64,000 nt of DNA from Prauserella marina (GTDB taxonomy: Bacteria; Actinomycetota; Actinomycetes; Mycobacteriales; Pseudonocardiaceae): contig NZ_CP016353.1 of NCBI RefSeq assembly GCF_002240355.1, positions 1 through 64,000 of the forward strand. Reading direction: 5' to 3'. Each line of letters opens with the position of its first letter. The first letter of the stretch is position 1. The position numbers and the translations under genes are program-made. Positions 36,400-45,460 of the stretch are shown in pieces. Below the pieces are notes generated by a model, which saw only the letters and a list, made by a program, of their open reading frames with translations, did not search any database and was not told the DNA's origin.

Positions 36400-36828
36400 T
36401 CAGCCTGCGCGAAGGGCGACGAGTGCCTCGTGCACGTCGCGCGGATCGGTGCCGAGTTCGAGCCAGCCGAGCACGACGAGATCGTCCGATTCCACTTCGA
36501 GAACCGTGACGTCTCTTCCCAGTCTTCTGCTGGTGACCAGCCTGAGCTGTACCTCGCCCCACGCGAGCGTGCGCGTGCCGCCGACGGTACGAACGCGAAG
36601 TCCGGAGGTGCTTGCGGCGAGGCGAGGACGGACCAGCGTTCCGTGCAAAGCGGCTGCCGCGAGCGCGATGGTCGCGACGCCGAGCAGCACGGCGCCTGGG
36701 CGGTCGCTGGAGCCCGCGATGAATATCGCGCTCGCCCCGGCCGCGACGGCGAGCAGCCAGCCGACAGCTACAAGGCCAGCTCGGGGCGCCCAGGTCAGAG
36801 GCGAGTTATCCACAGGGTTTGTCCACAC
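36400..36828 (-). CDS. PH-domain membrane protein
   Basis: 142 aa. Two membrane spans (LVAVGWLLAVAAGASAIFIA and PGAVLLGVATIALAAAALHG) and a C-terminal bacterial PH domain (GLRVRTVGGTRTLAWGEVQL, then DLVVLGWLELGTDP). The N terminus reads MWTNPVDNS, which is encoded by two DnaA-box-like sequences; the next usable start would shorten it. It converges on the rhomboid gene, 11 bases apart. The role is unknown. Confidence 0.82.
   Translation of the reverse strand: MWTNPVDNSPLTWAPRAGLVAVGWLLAVAAGASAIFIAGSSDRPGAVLLGVATIALAAAALHGTLVRPRLAASTSGLRVRTVGGTRTLAWGEVQLRLVTSRRLGRDVTVLEVESDDLVVLGWLELGTDPRDVHEALVALRAG
36806..36827. promoter_or_regulatory. Pair of DnaA boxes near crgA
   Basis: TTATCCACA at 36806-36814 (perfect consensus) and TTGTCCACA at 36819-36827, same orientation, 4 bp apart. 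They overlap the predicted start of the PH-domain gene and face the 64-base gap before crgA. A TGGGGATTA copy follows at 36829 in the opposite sense. Confidence 0.55.
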
Positions 36829-36892
36829 TGGGGATTAGTCACACTGTTGTAATTCGCTGTCAAGCCGCCGTTCGGACGATCCGAACCCGCTG

Positions 36893-37159
36893 TTAGCGCC
36901 ATCGCATCGTCATCAGCAGGCCGGTGATCATCAGCGCGAACCCGATGGCGAAGTTCCAGTTACCGAGTTCGAGCATGAACGAAAGCTTGTCGCCTGCGAG
37001 ATAATTGACAACGAGCCAGGCGAGTCCGAGCAGCATCAGCCCGAACATCACGATCTTGTAGATCGGATGCGAGGGGCCTGCCGCGCGCACCTTGACCGGC
37101 GTACGGCGGTCGGATGGCGGCGTGTAAGCCGTCTTCTTGCGGACCTTCGACTTGGGCAT
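36893..37159 (-). CDS. crgA: Cell division protein CrgA
   Basis: 88 aa. CrgA is the small actinobacterial divisome membrane protein. Basic cytosolic tail MPKSKVRKKTAYTPPSDRRT and two membrane spans (IVMFGLMLLGLAWLVVNYLA; WNFAIGFALMITGLLMTMRW). The frame runs 18 codons upstream, but the ATG at 37159 gives the family's standard start. Transcribed away from the sortase gene; ACGTTAACGT at 37220 in that gap is a palindrome of unknown meaning. Confidence 0.95.
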   Translation of the reverse strand: MPKSKVRKKTAYTPPSDRRTPVKVRAAGPSHPIYKIVMFGLMLLGLAWLVVNYLAGDKLSFMLELGNWNFAIGFALMITGLLMTMRWR

Positions 37160-37317
37160 CAGAGTCCTCGCGTGCTGTCGGGCAAATGCGCGGCGGTGCG
37201 CGACCGCCGTCAACTGAACACGTTAACGTAATCGGACAGGCGCTAGAACCGGGGAGCGAGCGCCAGACCAGCAGATCGTGATGACGGGCGTGCCGCAAAG
37301 GCCCGGGAGGAGCTCGC

Positions 37318-38451
37318 GTGTCGAGGTACGAGGATCCCGAGACGCGGGAGATTCCTGTTCCGAATCCACCACTTCGCAACGGGCCGCCGCGAAGGCAACA
37401 GCCGCCTGCCCAGCCGCAGTGGCCGCAGCCGCAGGACCTGCACGACCACGACGACCGGACGCAACCGGTGATGCGTCCCGTGCGAAGGCCGACGAACGCG
37501 GGCGCGGCCCAGGGCGGACAACGCCCCCCGGCGGGGCCACCGGGCCGCCGCCCACCGCAGTCGGGCTCGCGGTCTCACCCCCCGGCGGAATCGCCTGCGA
37601 CACCGCCGACCGAACCGCCGACACAGCCACCCGCGCCGCCCTCCGAATCGGGGGGAGGGGGAGGTGCAGGCAGGACCGCGGTGCGCACCGTAGGCGAGAT
37701 CTTCATCACCCTCGGACTCGTGGTGCTGTTGTTCGTCGTGTACGAGCTGTACATCACCAACTGGATGTCGGCGAAACTTCAGCGGGAGGCCAACGCCGAT
37801 CTGGATTCCCAGTGGTCGAACGAGCGCGAGCTGCACACCGACCCGATCGACGGGAAAGCGTTCGCCCGCATCTACATCCCGTCCTTCGGTGCCGACTGGA
37901 GCTTCACCATCCAGCAAGGGGTGGACGCCGCCGCGCTGGAGGTCGGACCGGGGCACTACAAGAGCACGGCGATGCCAGGCGAGCCAGGCAACTTCGGCGT
38001 CGCCGGCCACCGCGTCGGCAAAGGTGCCCCCTTCAACGACCTCGACCTGCTCGCCTCGTGCGACGCCGTTGTCATCGAGACTGCCGACAGCTTCTACGTC
38101 TACCGGGTACTGCCGATGCAGGACGAGGTGGCCGGCTGGGCGCAAAACCAGGGCAGCGACCCGAGGTGCGCCGACGTCGCCCCGCTACAGGACACTCAGG
38201 GCGCATACGACCAGACGTTCGGCAGGGTCATCGTCACTCCCGACCGAGGCGACGCGGTGTCGCCGGTGCCGTACAAGGCGAACGAGACGATGCCGGAGTC
38301 CGACCTTGCCGCGCTCATGACGCTCACCACCTGCCATCCGCAGTTCTCCGACAGAGAGCGCATGATCATCCATACGGTGCTGACGAATCAGTACGCGAAG
38401 GAACAGGGCGCGAACTACGCCGACCTGCTGCGCGAGATTGGGGAAGCCTGA
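37318..38451 (+). CDS. srtE: Class E sortase
   Basis: 377 aa from GTG after GGGAGGAG. About 110 disordered Pro/Gln/Arg-rich N-terminal residues, then one membrane span (IFITLGLVVLLFVVYELYIT, 128-147) and the sortase domain outside the cell. Active site: His231 in GNFGVAGHRVGKG, Cys339 in LTTCHPQFS and an Arg at 346 or 348 in DRERMIIHT. Class E enzymes anchor LAXTG proteins to the wall; the gene at 51935 encodes LAETG. Its stop overlaps the next start (TGATG). Confidence 0.94.
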   Translation: MSRYEDPETREIPVPNPPLRNGPPRRQQPPAQPQWPQPQDLHDHDDRTQPVMRPVRRPTNAGAAQGGQRPPAGPPGRRPPQSGSRSHPPAESPATPPTEPPTQPPAPPSESGGGGGAGRTAVRTVGEIFITLGLVVLLFVVYELYITNWMSAKLQREANADLDSQWSNERELHTDPIDGKAFARIYIPSFGADWSFTIQQGVDAAALEVGPGHYKSTAMPGEPGNFGVAGHRVGKGAPFNDLDLLASCDAVVIETADSFYVYRVLPMQDEVAGWAQNQGSDPRCADVAPLQDTQGAYDQTFGRVIVTPDRGDAVSPVPYKANETMPESDLAALMTLTTCHPQFSDRERMIIHTVLTNQYAKEQGANYADLLREIGEA

Positions 38452-38612
38452 TGTACGGCTGGATCTGGCGTCACCTTCCAGGGCCGACGGCTCTGAGGGC
38501 GACGCTCGCCGTCGTGCTCGCGCTAGGGGTCGTGGCGCTGTTGCTGTTCGTCGTCTTCCCATGGGCCGAACCGATGCTGCCGTTCAACGATGTCGCCGTC
38601 GATCCGGAGTGA
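38451..38612 (+). CDS. Small membrane protein coupled to sortase
   Basis: 53 aa, reading MYGWIWRHLPGPTALRATLA then a hydrophobic VVLALGVVALLLFVVFPWAE and a short acidic tail. The ATG overlaps the sortase stop, so translation is coupled. Similar tiny proteins follow class E sortases in other actinobacteria. The role is unknown, possibly structural. Confidence 0.85.
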   Translation: MYGWIWRHLPGPTALRATLAVVLALGVVALLLFVVFPWAEPMLPFNDVAVDPE

Positions 38613-38667
38613 CCGCCCCACGCCCGATCGACCCAGGTCGCGGGGTGGCCACGCTAGGCTGGCCCGC

Positions 38668-39309
38668 ATGCGTGTACTCGTCGTCGACAACTACGACAGC
38701 TTCGTCTACAACCTCGTGCAATACCTGGCCCAGCTCGGCGCGGAGTGCACGGTGTGGCGAAACGACGTCGTCGACGTCGCGGCGATAACCGGGTTCGACG
38801 GCGTGCTGGTCTCACCAGGCCCCGGCACGCCCGAACGGGCGGGACAGAGCGTCGATGTCGTGCGCCGCTGCGCCGCTGGCGAGGTCCCGATGCTCGGCGT
38901 GTGCCTTGGACACCAGGCCATCGGGGTCGCTTGGGGGGCGACGGTCGACAGGGCACCCGAACTCCTGCATGGCAAGACGAGCCAGGTGTTGCACAACGGC
39001 GGCGGCGTCCTCGCGGGACTGCCTTCCCCGTTCACCGCGACGCGTTACCACTCGCTGACCGTGCTGCCCGAGACCATCCCCGACGAGTTCGAGGTCACCG
39101 GCAACACCGAATCGGGTGTCGTGATGGGCATGCGGCACAAGGAACTTCCGATCGAGGGCGTGCAGTTCCACCCCGAATCGGTGCTGACCGAAAGCGGGCA
39201 CCGCATGCTCGCCAACTGGATGGCATCGGCAGGCCACCCCGTCGCGGAGAACACGGTGACCGAACTGGAACGGTCGACGAAGGCGCTTCAGCGGGCCGCC
39301 GCGGTCTGA
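38668..39309 (+). CDS. pabA: Glutamine amidotransferase, aminodeoxychorismate/anthranilate synthase component II
   Basis: 213 aa, class I glutamine amidotransferase supplying ammonia for p-aminobenzoate (folate) or anthranilate. Signature DNYDSFVYNLVQYL, oxyanion SPGPGTPERAG, nucleophile in MLGVCLGHQAIG, and His/Glu of QFHPESVLTESG. No component I lies nearby, so pabA and trpG cannot be separated by sequence alone. The position upstream of pknB is conserved (trpG/pabA Rv0013). Confidence 0.9.
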   Translation: MRVLVVDNYDSFVYNLVQYLAQLGAECTVWRNDVVDVAAITGFDGVLVSPGPGTPERAGQSVDVVRRCAAGEVPMLGVCLGHQAIGVAWGATVDRAPELLHGKTSQVLHNGGGVLAGLPSPFTATRYHSLTVLPETIPDEFEVTGNTESGVVMGMRHKELPIEGVQFHPESVLTESGHRMLANWMASAGHPVAENTVTELERSTKALQRAAAV

Positions 39310-39322
39310 CCGAAAGGCAGCG

Positions 39323-40135
39323 GTGCGCAGCCTCTCCGGGGTCGCCAAGCGATACGGGCGTGGACCGCTCGTTCTCGCCGACGTCAGCCTGAACATCGCC
39401 GAAGCGGCGGTTGTCGGCATCGTCGGTGGCAACGGCGCAGGCAAGTCCACCTTGCTGCGCATCGTCGCCGGTCTCGCGAAACCCTCTTCGGGAAGCGTCG
39501 AGGGGAGCCCGCCGACCGGGTACGTGCCCGACCGGTTTCCCGGTGCCCAGCAACTCAGCGCGCTCGCCTACCTCGCACACCTGGGCAGGGTGGCCGGACT
39601 GTCCACAACGGAGGCACGAGCTCGCTCCACGGCACTGCTCGAACGGCTCGCGCTCGTCGGCGACCCGAGTACTCCCATGCGTGAGCTGTCGAAGGGCAAC
39701 GCACAGAAGGTCGGCATCGCACAGGCCCTGCTGGGGAGGCCACGCCTGCTCGTGCTCGACGAACCCTTCTCCGGCCTCGACCCTGCGGCACACGGCGTAC
39801 TCGCGGACATCATCGCCGAGACCCGGCTAGCCGGTGCCAGTGTCGTCTTCACCGATCACAGGGCCGAGGTGGCCGAGGAATCCGCCACCGAGACGTACAC
39901 GCTTGCCGGAGGCAGGCTCGAACGCGCGAGGGCAGCGAGCGAACCGGCCACGGCGGTCGTCACGCTCGCGTGCACCTGCGCCGAATCGTGGCGCGACGAG
40001 CCGGACGTCCATTCGGTTGCCCGCGAAGGCGACCTGGTGCGGTTGCTTGTGTCCGGCGAGCGGTGTGACGCGGTCGTGCTGCTCGCGCTGCGCCGCGGCT
40101 GCTCGATCCGCCGAGTGGAACGGAACGACACGTGA
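39323..40135 (+). CDS. ABC transporter ATP-binding protein
   Basis: 270 aa from GTG. Walker A GIVGGNGAGKSTLLRIVAG, a divergent signature LSKGNAQKVGIAQAL, Walker B LLVLDEPFSGLDP and H-loop VFTDHRAEV. Export-type, followed after a 4-base overlap by a membrane protein. The C-terminal 60 residues are variable. An inserted pair between pabA and pknB, not universally conserved. Confidence 0.9.
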   Translation: MRSLSGVAKRYGRGPLVLADVSLNIAEAAVVGIVGGNGAGKSTLLRIVAGLAKPSSGSVEGSPPTGYVPDRFPGAQQLSALAYLAHLGRVAGLSTTEARARSTALLERLALVGDPSTPMRELSKGNAQKVGIAQALLGRPRLLVLDEPFSGLDPAAHGVLADIIAETRLAGASVVFTDHRAEVAEESATETYTLAGGRLERARAASEPATAVVTLACTCAESWRDEPDVHSVAREGDLVRLLVSGERCDAVVLLALRRGCSIRRVERNDT

Positions 40136-40770
40136 TCGCCACGACGAGATACCAGCTCGCCCTGCTCGCGCACTCTCAGCGCTACCTGCCGCCGCTGCTC
40201 GGCTACCTCGCGACGCTCGCGATCCTCTATTCGAGCGCCGACGCTCCGGCGTTGCCGGAGTTCGCGATCAGCACCGCGGCCTTGCTCGTCGTCGCCTGCT
40301 GGCTGGTGATCGCGCTGGTCGGCGCGGAGGATCCGGCGCAGCGGCTCATCACCATGAGCCACGCGAGAAGAAGGCTCACGGTCCTCGTCGCACCCGCGAT
40401 CGCCGCGCTGACGTGCACGATGCTGCTCACGCTCGGTTCACTGTGCTGGGCGATGCTCGTGCACGGAGGCGTGCCTCTCGCCGACCTCGGCTGGGGACTG
40501 CTCGCGCACATCGCGGGCGCCTGCTGGGGAATCGCGATCGGTCTCGCCTGTTCCCAGTACTTCATCCCTCGGATCGGGTTCACCGTGCTCACGGCATTGC
40601 CCGCGCTCGCGGCCCTGCTGCTCGTCCGCTGGCTGCCACTCGTCAACCCCATGCTCAGGGCGCTGGCAGGCGAGACCGCCCCCGCGCGGCCGGTGCTGCT
40701 CGCCGCGGTGACCTCCGTACTCGCGCTGGGCTTGAGTACGGGCATGGCTACCGCGGCGAGTCGCCGTTAG
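40132..40770 (+). CDS. Membrane subunit of ABC transporter
   Basis: 212 aa from GTG overlapping the ATPase stop. About six hydrophobic spans (LLGYLATLAILYSSADAPAL; STAALLVVACWLVIALVGAE; LVAPAIAALTCTMLLTLGSL, and others). No ABC permease signature is clear, but pairing and coupling with the ATPase imply a permease. It converges on pknB with a 4-base overlap. Confidence 0.82.
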   Translation: MIATTRYQLALLAHSQRYLPPLLGYLATLAILYSSADAPALPEFAISTAALLVVACWLVIALVGAEDPAQRLITMSHARRRLTVLVAPAIAALTCTMLLTLGSLCWAMLVHGGVPLADLGWGLLAHIAGACWGIAIGLACSQYFIPRIGFTVLTALPALAALLLVRWLPLVNPMLRALAGETAPARPVLLAAVTSVLALGLSTGMATAASRR

Positions 40771-42758
40771 GGAAACCCTGGCAGCGTAGGCCGGGACTCC
40801 GACGAAGGTACCTCCGTCGAACCGTCCTCTTCGCCGATGTACAGGGTGATCGACTGGTCCTTGGTGATGGTCGAGCCCGAGGAGGGATCCGTGTTGGTCA
40901 CCTTGCCGACGTCGTCGGAATCCCTGACCTCCTCGGTCTGGGTGGAGACCTGGCCCTCCCAGCCCCTGTTCCGCAGCTCGGCAAGCGCCTGATCCTGCGT
41001 CATGCCCCTGAGGTCGGGCATCTGGATCTGCTGGTTGGCCCCGTTGGAGACCTGGAGCTCGATCTCCGTGCCAGCCTTGAAGCTGCCGGCGTTGGGTGTC
41101 TGGTTGACGACGATGCCCTCGTCCTGGTCGGACGCGATGTCCTTCCGGTTGACCTTGAACCCGGCCTGCTCAAGCTTGGCCTTCGCCGTCTCGTAGGTCT
41201 CCCCGGTGTAGTTGACGACGTCGATCGTCTCCGGCGCCGTGCCGATCGTGATGCTGACCGACTTGCCTTCCTCGATCTCCGTGTTGGGGCCGGGGCTCTG
41301 CTTGACGACCTTGCCGACGGAGTTCTCGTCGTCGACGGAGACCTCTTCGACGTTCTGGTCGAGCACGAGGTTGAGCTTCTTCAGCTCCTCCTCGGCCGCG
41401 GCCCTGTCCATACCGGTGAGGTCGGGTACCTGCACCTTGTTGGGGCCGACGCCGACCCGCAGCTTGATCTGCTGGTCGAGCGCGACCCGCTCGCTCGTCT
41501 GCGGGGTGGTGCCGATGACCTTGCCGATGTCGTCGGGACTGCACTGCGGCGGCTTCCCGTTCGGCTGGTCGCCGCAGACGACGTTCTCCTGGTCGCCGAA
41601 GTTCGTGAATCCGTGGCTGCGCAGGGTGTTTTTCGCCTGCTCGACCGTCTGACCGCGAACGTCGGGAATCGGGGTCAGTTCCGGCTGGCTGCTGAAAGCG
41701 TTGGTCAGCCACAGGATCAGGCCGATGGCCGCGACGGCGAGCACCGCGAGCAACACGGCGAGGAGCGTGCGCTTCTTGCGCTTGCGACGAGCCTCTTCCT
41801 CGGCGTCGTAGGCGTCGGGGTCGTAATCGTCGTAGTCGTAGTCGTTCGACTGCTGACGACCGGAATCCATCACCTGGGTCCGCTCGTCCTCCGACATCAC
41901 CATCGGCGCGGAAGGACGCTGCCCGGAAAGGGTGCGCACCAGATCGGAACGCATTTCCGCCGACGACTGGTACCTGTTGGCCGCGCCTTTCGCGAGCGCC
42001 TTGAGCACGACGGCGTCGAGAGCGGCGGAAACGGCGGGATTGACCGAAGACGGGGGCTTCGGGTCTTCCCGTACGTGCTGGTAGGCGACGGCGACCGGCG
42101 AATCACCTGTGAACGGGGGCTCACCGGTGACCAGTTCGTAGAGCACACAACCGGCCGCGTAGACGTCACTGCGCGCGTCTACCTGCTCACCGCGAGCCTG
42201 TTCAGGCGAAAGGTACTGAGCGGTGCCGATGACCGCCGCGGTCTGTGTCATGGCGGCCTGGCCGTCGTGCACCGCCCGCGCGATGCCGAAGTCCATGACC
42301 TTGACGGCACCGTTTCGCGTGATCATGATGTTGGCTGGCTTGACGTCCCTGTGCACGATGCCGTGCCGGTGTGAGAAGTCCAGCGCGGCACACACGTCCG
42401 CCATGACCTCCATCGCCCGCTTCTGGGGCATGGGGCCTTCGGTCTTGACGATGTCCCGCAGCGTCCTGCCCTCGACGTACTCCATGACGATGTAGGGCAG
42501 GGGGCCGTATTCGGTGTCCGCTTCGCCGGTGTCGTAAACGGCGACGATCGCGGGATGGTTCAGCGCGGCCGCATTCTGTGCCTCGCGCCGAAATCGCTCT
42601 TGGAATTGTGGATCACGCGCGAGATCGGCGCGCAGAATTTTGACAGCCACTTCACGGCCGAGCCGTACGTCGTGACCGTGATGGACCTCGGACATGCCAC
42701 CGTAGCCGAGCGTTTCGCCCAGCTCATAGCGGTTCGAGAGCAGTCGGGGTGCGCTCAT
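40767..42758 (-). CDS. pknB: Serine/threonine kinase PknB with four PASTA repeats
   Basis: 663 aa from [20 protein letters not shown]. Kinase domain: [12 protein letters not shown], catalytic Lys40 (VAVKIL), [10 protein letters not shown] and DFGIARA. A membrane span near residue 332 follows ([20 protein letters not shown]). Four extracellular PASTA domains start at [54 protein letters not shown] and [18 protein letters not shown]. Senses muropeptides and controls growth with PknA. The start overlaps the pknA stop (ATGA). Confidence 0.97.
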   Translation of the reverse strand: MSAPRLLSNRYELGETLGYGGMSEVHHGHDVRLGREVAVKILRADLARDPQFQERFRREAQNAAALNHPAIVAVYDTGEADTEYGPLPYIVMEYVEGRTLRDIVKTEGPMPQKRAMEVMADVCAALDFSHRHGIVHRDVKPANIMITRNGAVKVMDFGIARAVHDGQAAMTQTAAVIGTAQYLSPEQARGEQVDARSDVYAAGCVLYELVTGEPPFTGDSPVAVAYQHVREDPKPPSSVNPAVSAALDAVVLKALAKGAANRYQSSAEMRSDLVRTLSGQRPSAPMVMSEDERTQVMDSGRQQSNDYDYDDYDPDAYDAEEEARRKRKKRTLLAVLLAVLAVAAIGLILWLTNAFSSQPELTPIPDVRGQTVEQAKNTLRSHGFTNFGDQENVVCGDQPNGKPPQCSPDDIGKVIGTTPQTSERVALDQQIKLRVGVGPNKVQVPDLTGMDRAAAEEELKKLNLVLDQNVEEVSVDDENSVGKVVKQSPGPNTEIEEGKSVSITIGTAPETIDVVNYTGETYETAKAKLEQAGFKVNRKDIASDQDEGIVVNQTPNAGSFKAGTEIELQVSNGANQQIQMPDLRGMTQDQALAELRNRGWEGQVSTQTEEVRDSDDVGKVTNTDPSSGSTITKDQSITLYIGEEDGSTEVPSSESRPTLPGFP

Positions 42759-43987
42759 TGCTCGGTGCCGTTCCATTCCGTCCACGATGTGCCCATCATG
42801 CCTTGTACGCCGTCTTTATCAGGTGAACGCTCGCCGCTGCTCGACCAGTTGTCCCTGACACCGACCGAGTCGTTGTCGACGCGGCCTGGCTCCGGTTCGT
42901 TGCCCTGACGCAGCAATACCGTGAGTAGTACCGCGCCTACCGTGACGAGCAGAACCACCGCCAGCGCAAGAAGTATCCACAATGCCGTCGGCTTGCGTCG
43001 CTGATGTGGTGGCAAAGGCAACGACGCCGGGCCTTGTACCGCCCCCGGTGCCGCGACCGGCTGCATCGCCGGATGCGAAGCAGGCCCGATCTGGGTCATC
43101 GGATTGTGCTGATTCGCCTGGTAAGCGGCATTGACCAAGCCGGAAGGCGTTGGCAGGGGATGGCCTGCGCGGACAGCGGCGACCGCGTTCGCGAATTCTC
43201 CACCATTCGAATAGCGCTGGCGAGGGTCCTTGACCAGGGTCGCCTCGATCACAGCGCGAGCGCCGGGAGGAACGTCCGGCGGCAGCGGCGGCGCGAGATC
43301 CCTGATGTGCATCATCGCGACCGTAACCGCGTTGTCGGAAAGAAAGGGCCGTCGTCCGGCGAGACACTCGTAGCCGCACACGGCAAGCGAGTACACGTCA
43401 CTCGCCGGTTCGGCCTCCTGGCCGAGCGCCTGCTCTGGGGCGATGTAGTGGGCGGTCCCCATCACCATGCCCGACCTGGTCACCGGCGCCGAATCGGCTG
43501 CCTTCGCGATGCCGAAATCGGTGAGCTTGACCACGCCGGAAGGGGTCACCATTATGTTGCCGGGCTTGACGTCCCTGTGGACGAGACCGCGTTCGTGGGC
43601 GGCCTGCAGCGCGTTTCCCGCCTGTTCCAGGACGTCCATCGTCTGCTCTGCTGAAATCCGTCCCTGCCTCGCCAGGATCGCGGCCAGCGGATCTCCCTCG
43701 ACGAACTCCATCACGAGAAACGCGATGGAATGCTCGCCTGCCACGGTTTCGCCGTAGTCGTGAACAGCGGCGACGCCGTGGTGATTCAACGAAGCGGTCG
43801 TTCGTGCTTCGGCCCGGAACCGGTGTAGGAACTCGGCGTCGCCGGAAAGCTCGGCCTTGAGGATCTTGACGGCGACGGTGCGGTCGAGACGCGTGTCGCT
43901 GGCTTCCCAGACCTCACCCATGCCGCCGACGGCGACCCGGCTGGTGAGCAGATAGCGCTCAGCGATGAGTTGTCCCGACGCCAGCAT
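42755..43987 (-). CDS. pknA: Serine/threonine kinase PknA
   Basis: 410 aa. Kinase domain with [13 protein letters not shown], catalytic Lys in [20 protein letters not shown] and DFGIAKAAD; activation loop with [21 protein letters not shown] membrane span ([20 protein letters not shown]) precedes a short Ser/Asp-rich outside tail without PASTA domains. Acts with PknB on cell shape and division proteins. Lies between pknB and pbpA in the usual order. Confidence 0.96.
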   Translation of the reverse strand: MLASGQLIAERYLLTSRVAVGGMGEVWEASDTRLDRTVAVKILKAELSGDAEFLHRFRAEARTTASLNHHGVAAVHDYGETVAGEHSIAFLVMEFVEGDPLAAILARQGRISAEQTMDVLEQAGNALQAAHERGLVHRDVKPGNIMVTPSGVVKLTDFGIAKAADSAPVTRSGMVMGTAHYIAPEQALGQEAEPASDVYSLAVCGYECLAGRRPFLSDNAVTVAMMHIRDLAPPLPPDVPPGARAVIEATLVKDPRQRYSNGGEFANAVAAVRAGHPLPTPSGLVNAAYQANQHNPMTQIGPASHPAMQPVAAPGAVQGPASLPLPPHQRRKPTALWILLALAVVLLVTVGAVLLTVLLRQGNEPEPGRVDNDSVGVRDNWSSSGERSPDKDGVQGMMGTSWTEWNGTEQ

Positions 43988-43990
43988 GGA

Positions 43991-45460
43991 TCAGCCACCC
44001 CCGAGGCCGGCCGCGATCGTCGTCCTCGCGATCTCCGCGGCCACCGTGCCGCCCGTCGCGGCAAGGCCGTGGTTACCACCGGATTGCACGATGACGGCGA
44101 CCGCGATCTTCGGATCGTCGTAGGGGGCGAAAGCGGTGTACCAGGCGTGAGGGGGCGTCGTCTTCGGATCGGAGCCGTGCTCGGCGGTACCGGTCTTCGA
44201 CGCGATCTTGAGCGAGGCGTCCTTGCCGCCGCCCGACGTGTTCTCTTCCGAAGCGATCATCATGTCCTTCAGCACGTCGGCATTGGCCGCCGACAGTGCT
44301 GGATCCCCGGTCAGCTCGGTGGGAGTGAACTCTTCGATCGTCGAGAGATCGGGAGCGAGGAGCGCCTTGATGAGCTGCGGCTTCATGGCGATGCCACCGT
44401 TGGCCACGGTCGCGGCGAGCAGCGCGTCCTGGAGCGGGGTGAGCCGCACGTCCCGCTGGCCGATGCCGCTCTGGTACAACGCGGCATCGCTTTCGAGGTC
44501 GCCGAGACCGGAGGGCACGACACTCATCGGGATCTCAAGGTCCGGCATCCCGATGCCGAAGTTCGCCGCCGTTGCTTCGAGCTTCTGCTTGCCGACCGAT
44601 GCCGCGATTTCCGCGAACGCGGTGTTGCACGAGTACTTGAGCGCGTCGTGCAGCGTCGAACCGGGACAGGTCGCCCCGCCGTAGTTCTCCAGCGTCGCGC
44701 TCGTGCCAGGCAGGGTGACCTGCGGTGCGTTGGTCACCCTCGTGTCAGCCGTGGCTCCGTTTTCGAGCGCGGCGGCGGTCGTCACGATCTTGAAGGTCGA
44801 GCCGGGGGGATAGGTCTCCCTGATCGCCCTGTTGAGCATCGGGTTGGCTGGGTCGTCGTTGTACCCCGCCCACGCGTCCTCCTGCTCCTGGCTCACGTGT
44901 GAGGCCAGCGTGTTCGGGTCGTAGGAGGGCGTGGAGACCATGCCGAGAATGTCGCCGGTCTTCGGATCAAGCGCGACGACGGAGCCGGTGTAGCCGTTGC
45001 TCACCATCGCGTTGTAAGCGGCTTCCTGCACCGAAGGCTGGATGGTGAGCCGCACGTTCCCGCCGCGAGGGTCGCGACCGGTGATCATGTCGGAGAGCCT
45101 GCGGACGAACAGCCGGGGATCGGAACCGTTGAGGAACTCGTCCTGCGCGCGTTCGAGTCCACCCGCGCCGTAAAGCACCGAGTAGTAACCGGTGACCGGT
45201 GCGTACATCGGGCCGTCGAGATAGGTGCGTCGGAACTTGAACGTGTCGTCGGTCGGCTTGACACCGGCGAGCACCTGGCCTGCCTCGTCCGACACGATCT
45301 TGCCGCGTTCTCTCGCGTACTCGTCGAGCAGGACCCGCCGGTTGCGGCCGTCCGTGCGGTAGTCGTCGGCCTGAACGACCTGGATGTAGGTGGCGTTGAC
45401 CAGCAGCAGGGTGACCATGACGAGCATGGTCATGCCGACCTTGCGCAGTGGTGTGTTCAT
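43991..45460 (-). CDS. pbpA: Class B penicillin-binding protein PbpA
   Basis: 489 aa from MNTPLRKVGMTMLVMVTLLL. N-terminal membrane anchor, dimerisation domain, and transpeptidase domain with Ser221 in YPPGSTFKIV, SCN in KYSCNTAFAE and KTG in IASKTGTAEHG. Cross-links septal or polar peptidoglycan together with the adjacent RodA/FtsW-type glycosyltransferase. The open frame extends further upstream but overlaps the previous gene; the ATG at 45460 overlaps its stop (ATGA). Confidence 0.96.
   Translation of the reverse strand: MNTPLRKVGMTMLVMVTLLLVNATYIQVVQADDYRTDGRNRRVLLDEYARERGKIVSDEAGQVLAGVKPTDDTFKFRRTYLDGPMYAPVTGYYSVLYGAGGLERAQDEFLNGSDPRLFVRRLSDMITGRDPRGGNVRLTIQPSVQEAAYNAMVSNGYTGSVVALDPKTGDILGMVSTPSYDPNTLASHVSQEQEDAWAGYNDDPANPMLNRAIRETYPPGSTFKIVTTAAALENGATADTRVTNAPQVTLPGTSATLENYGGATCPGSTLHDALKYSCNTAFAEIAASVGKQKLEATAANFGIGMPDLEIPMSVVPSGLGDLESDAALYQSGIGQRDVRLTPLQDALLAATVANGGIAMKPQLIKALLAPDLSTIEEFTPTELTGDPALSAANADVLKDMMIASEENTSGGGKDASLKIASKTGTAEHGSDPKTTPPHAWYTAFAPYDDPKIAVAVIVQSGGNHGLAATGGTVAAEIARTTIAAGLGGG

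Noticed and set aside
39834-42374. 846-codon + strand frame across pknB
   Set aside because: Antisense shadow: the minus strand has full kinase and PASTA domains; the + translation is low-complexity without motifs.
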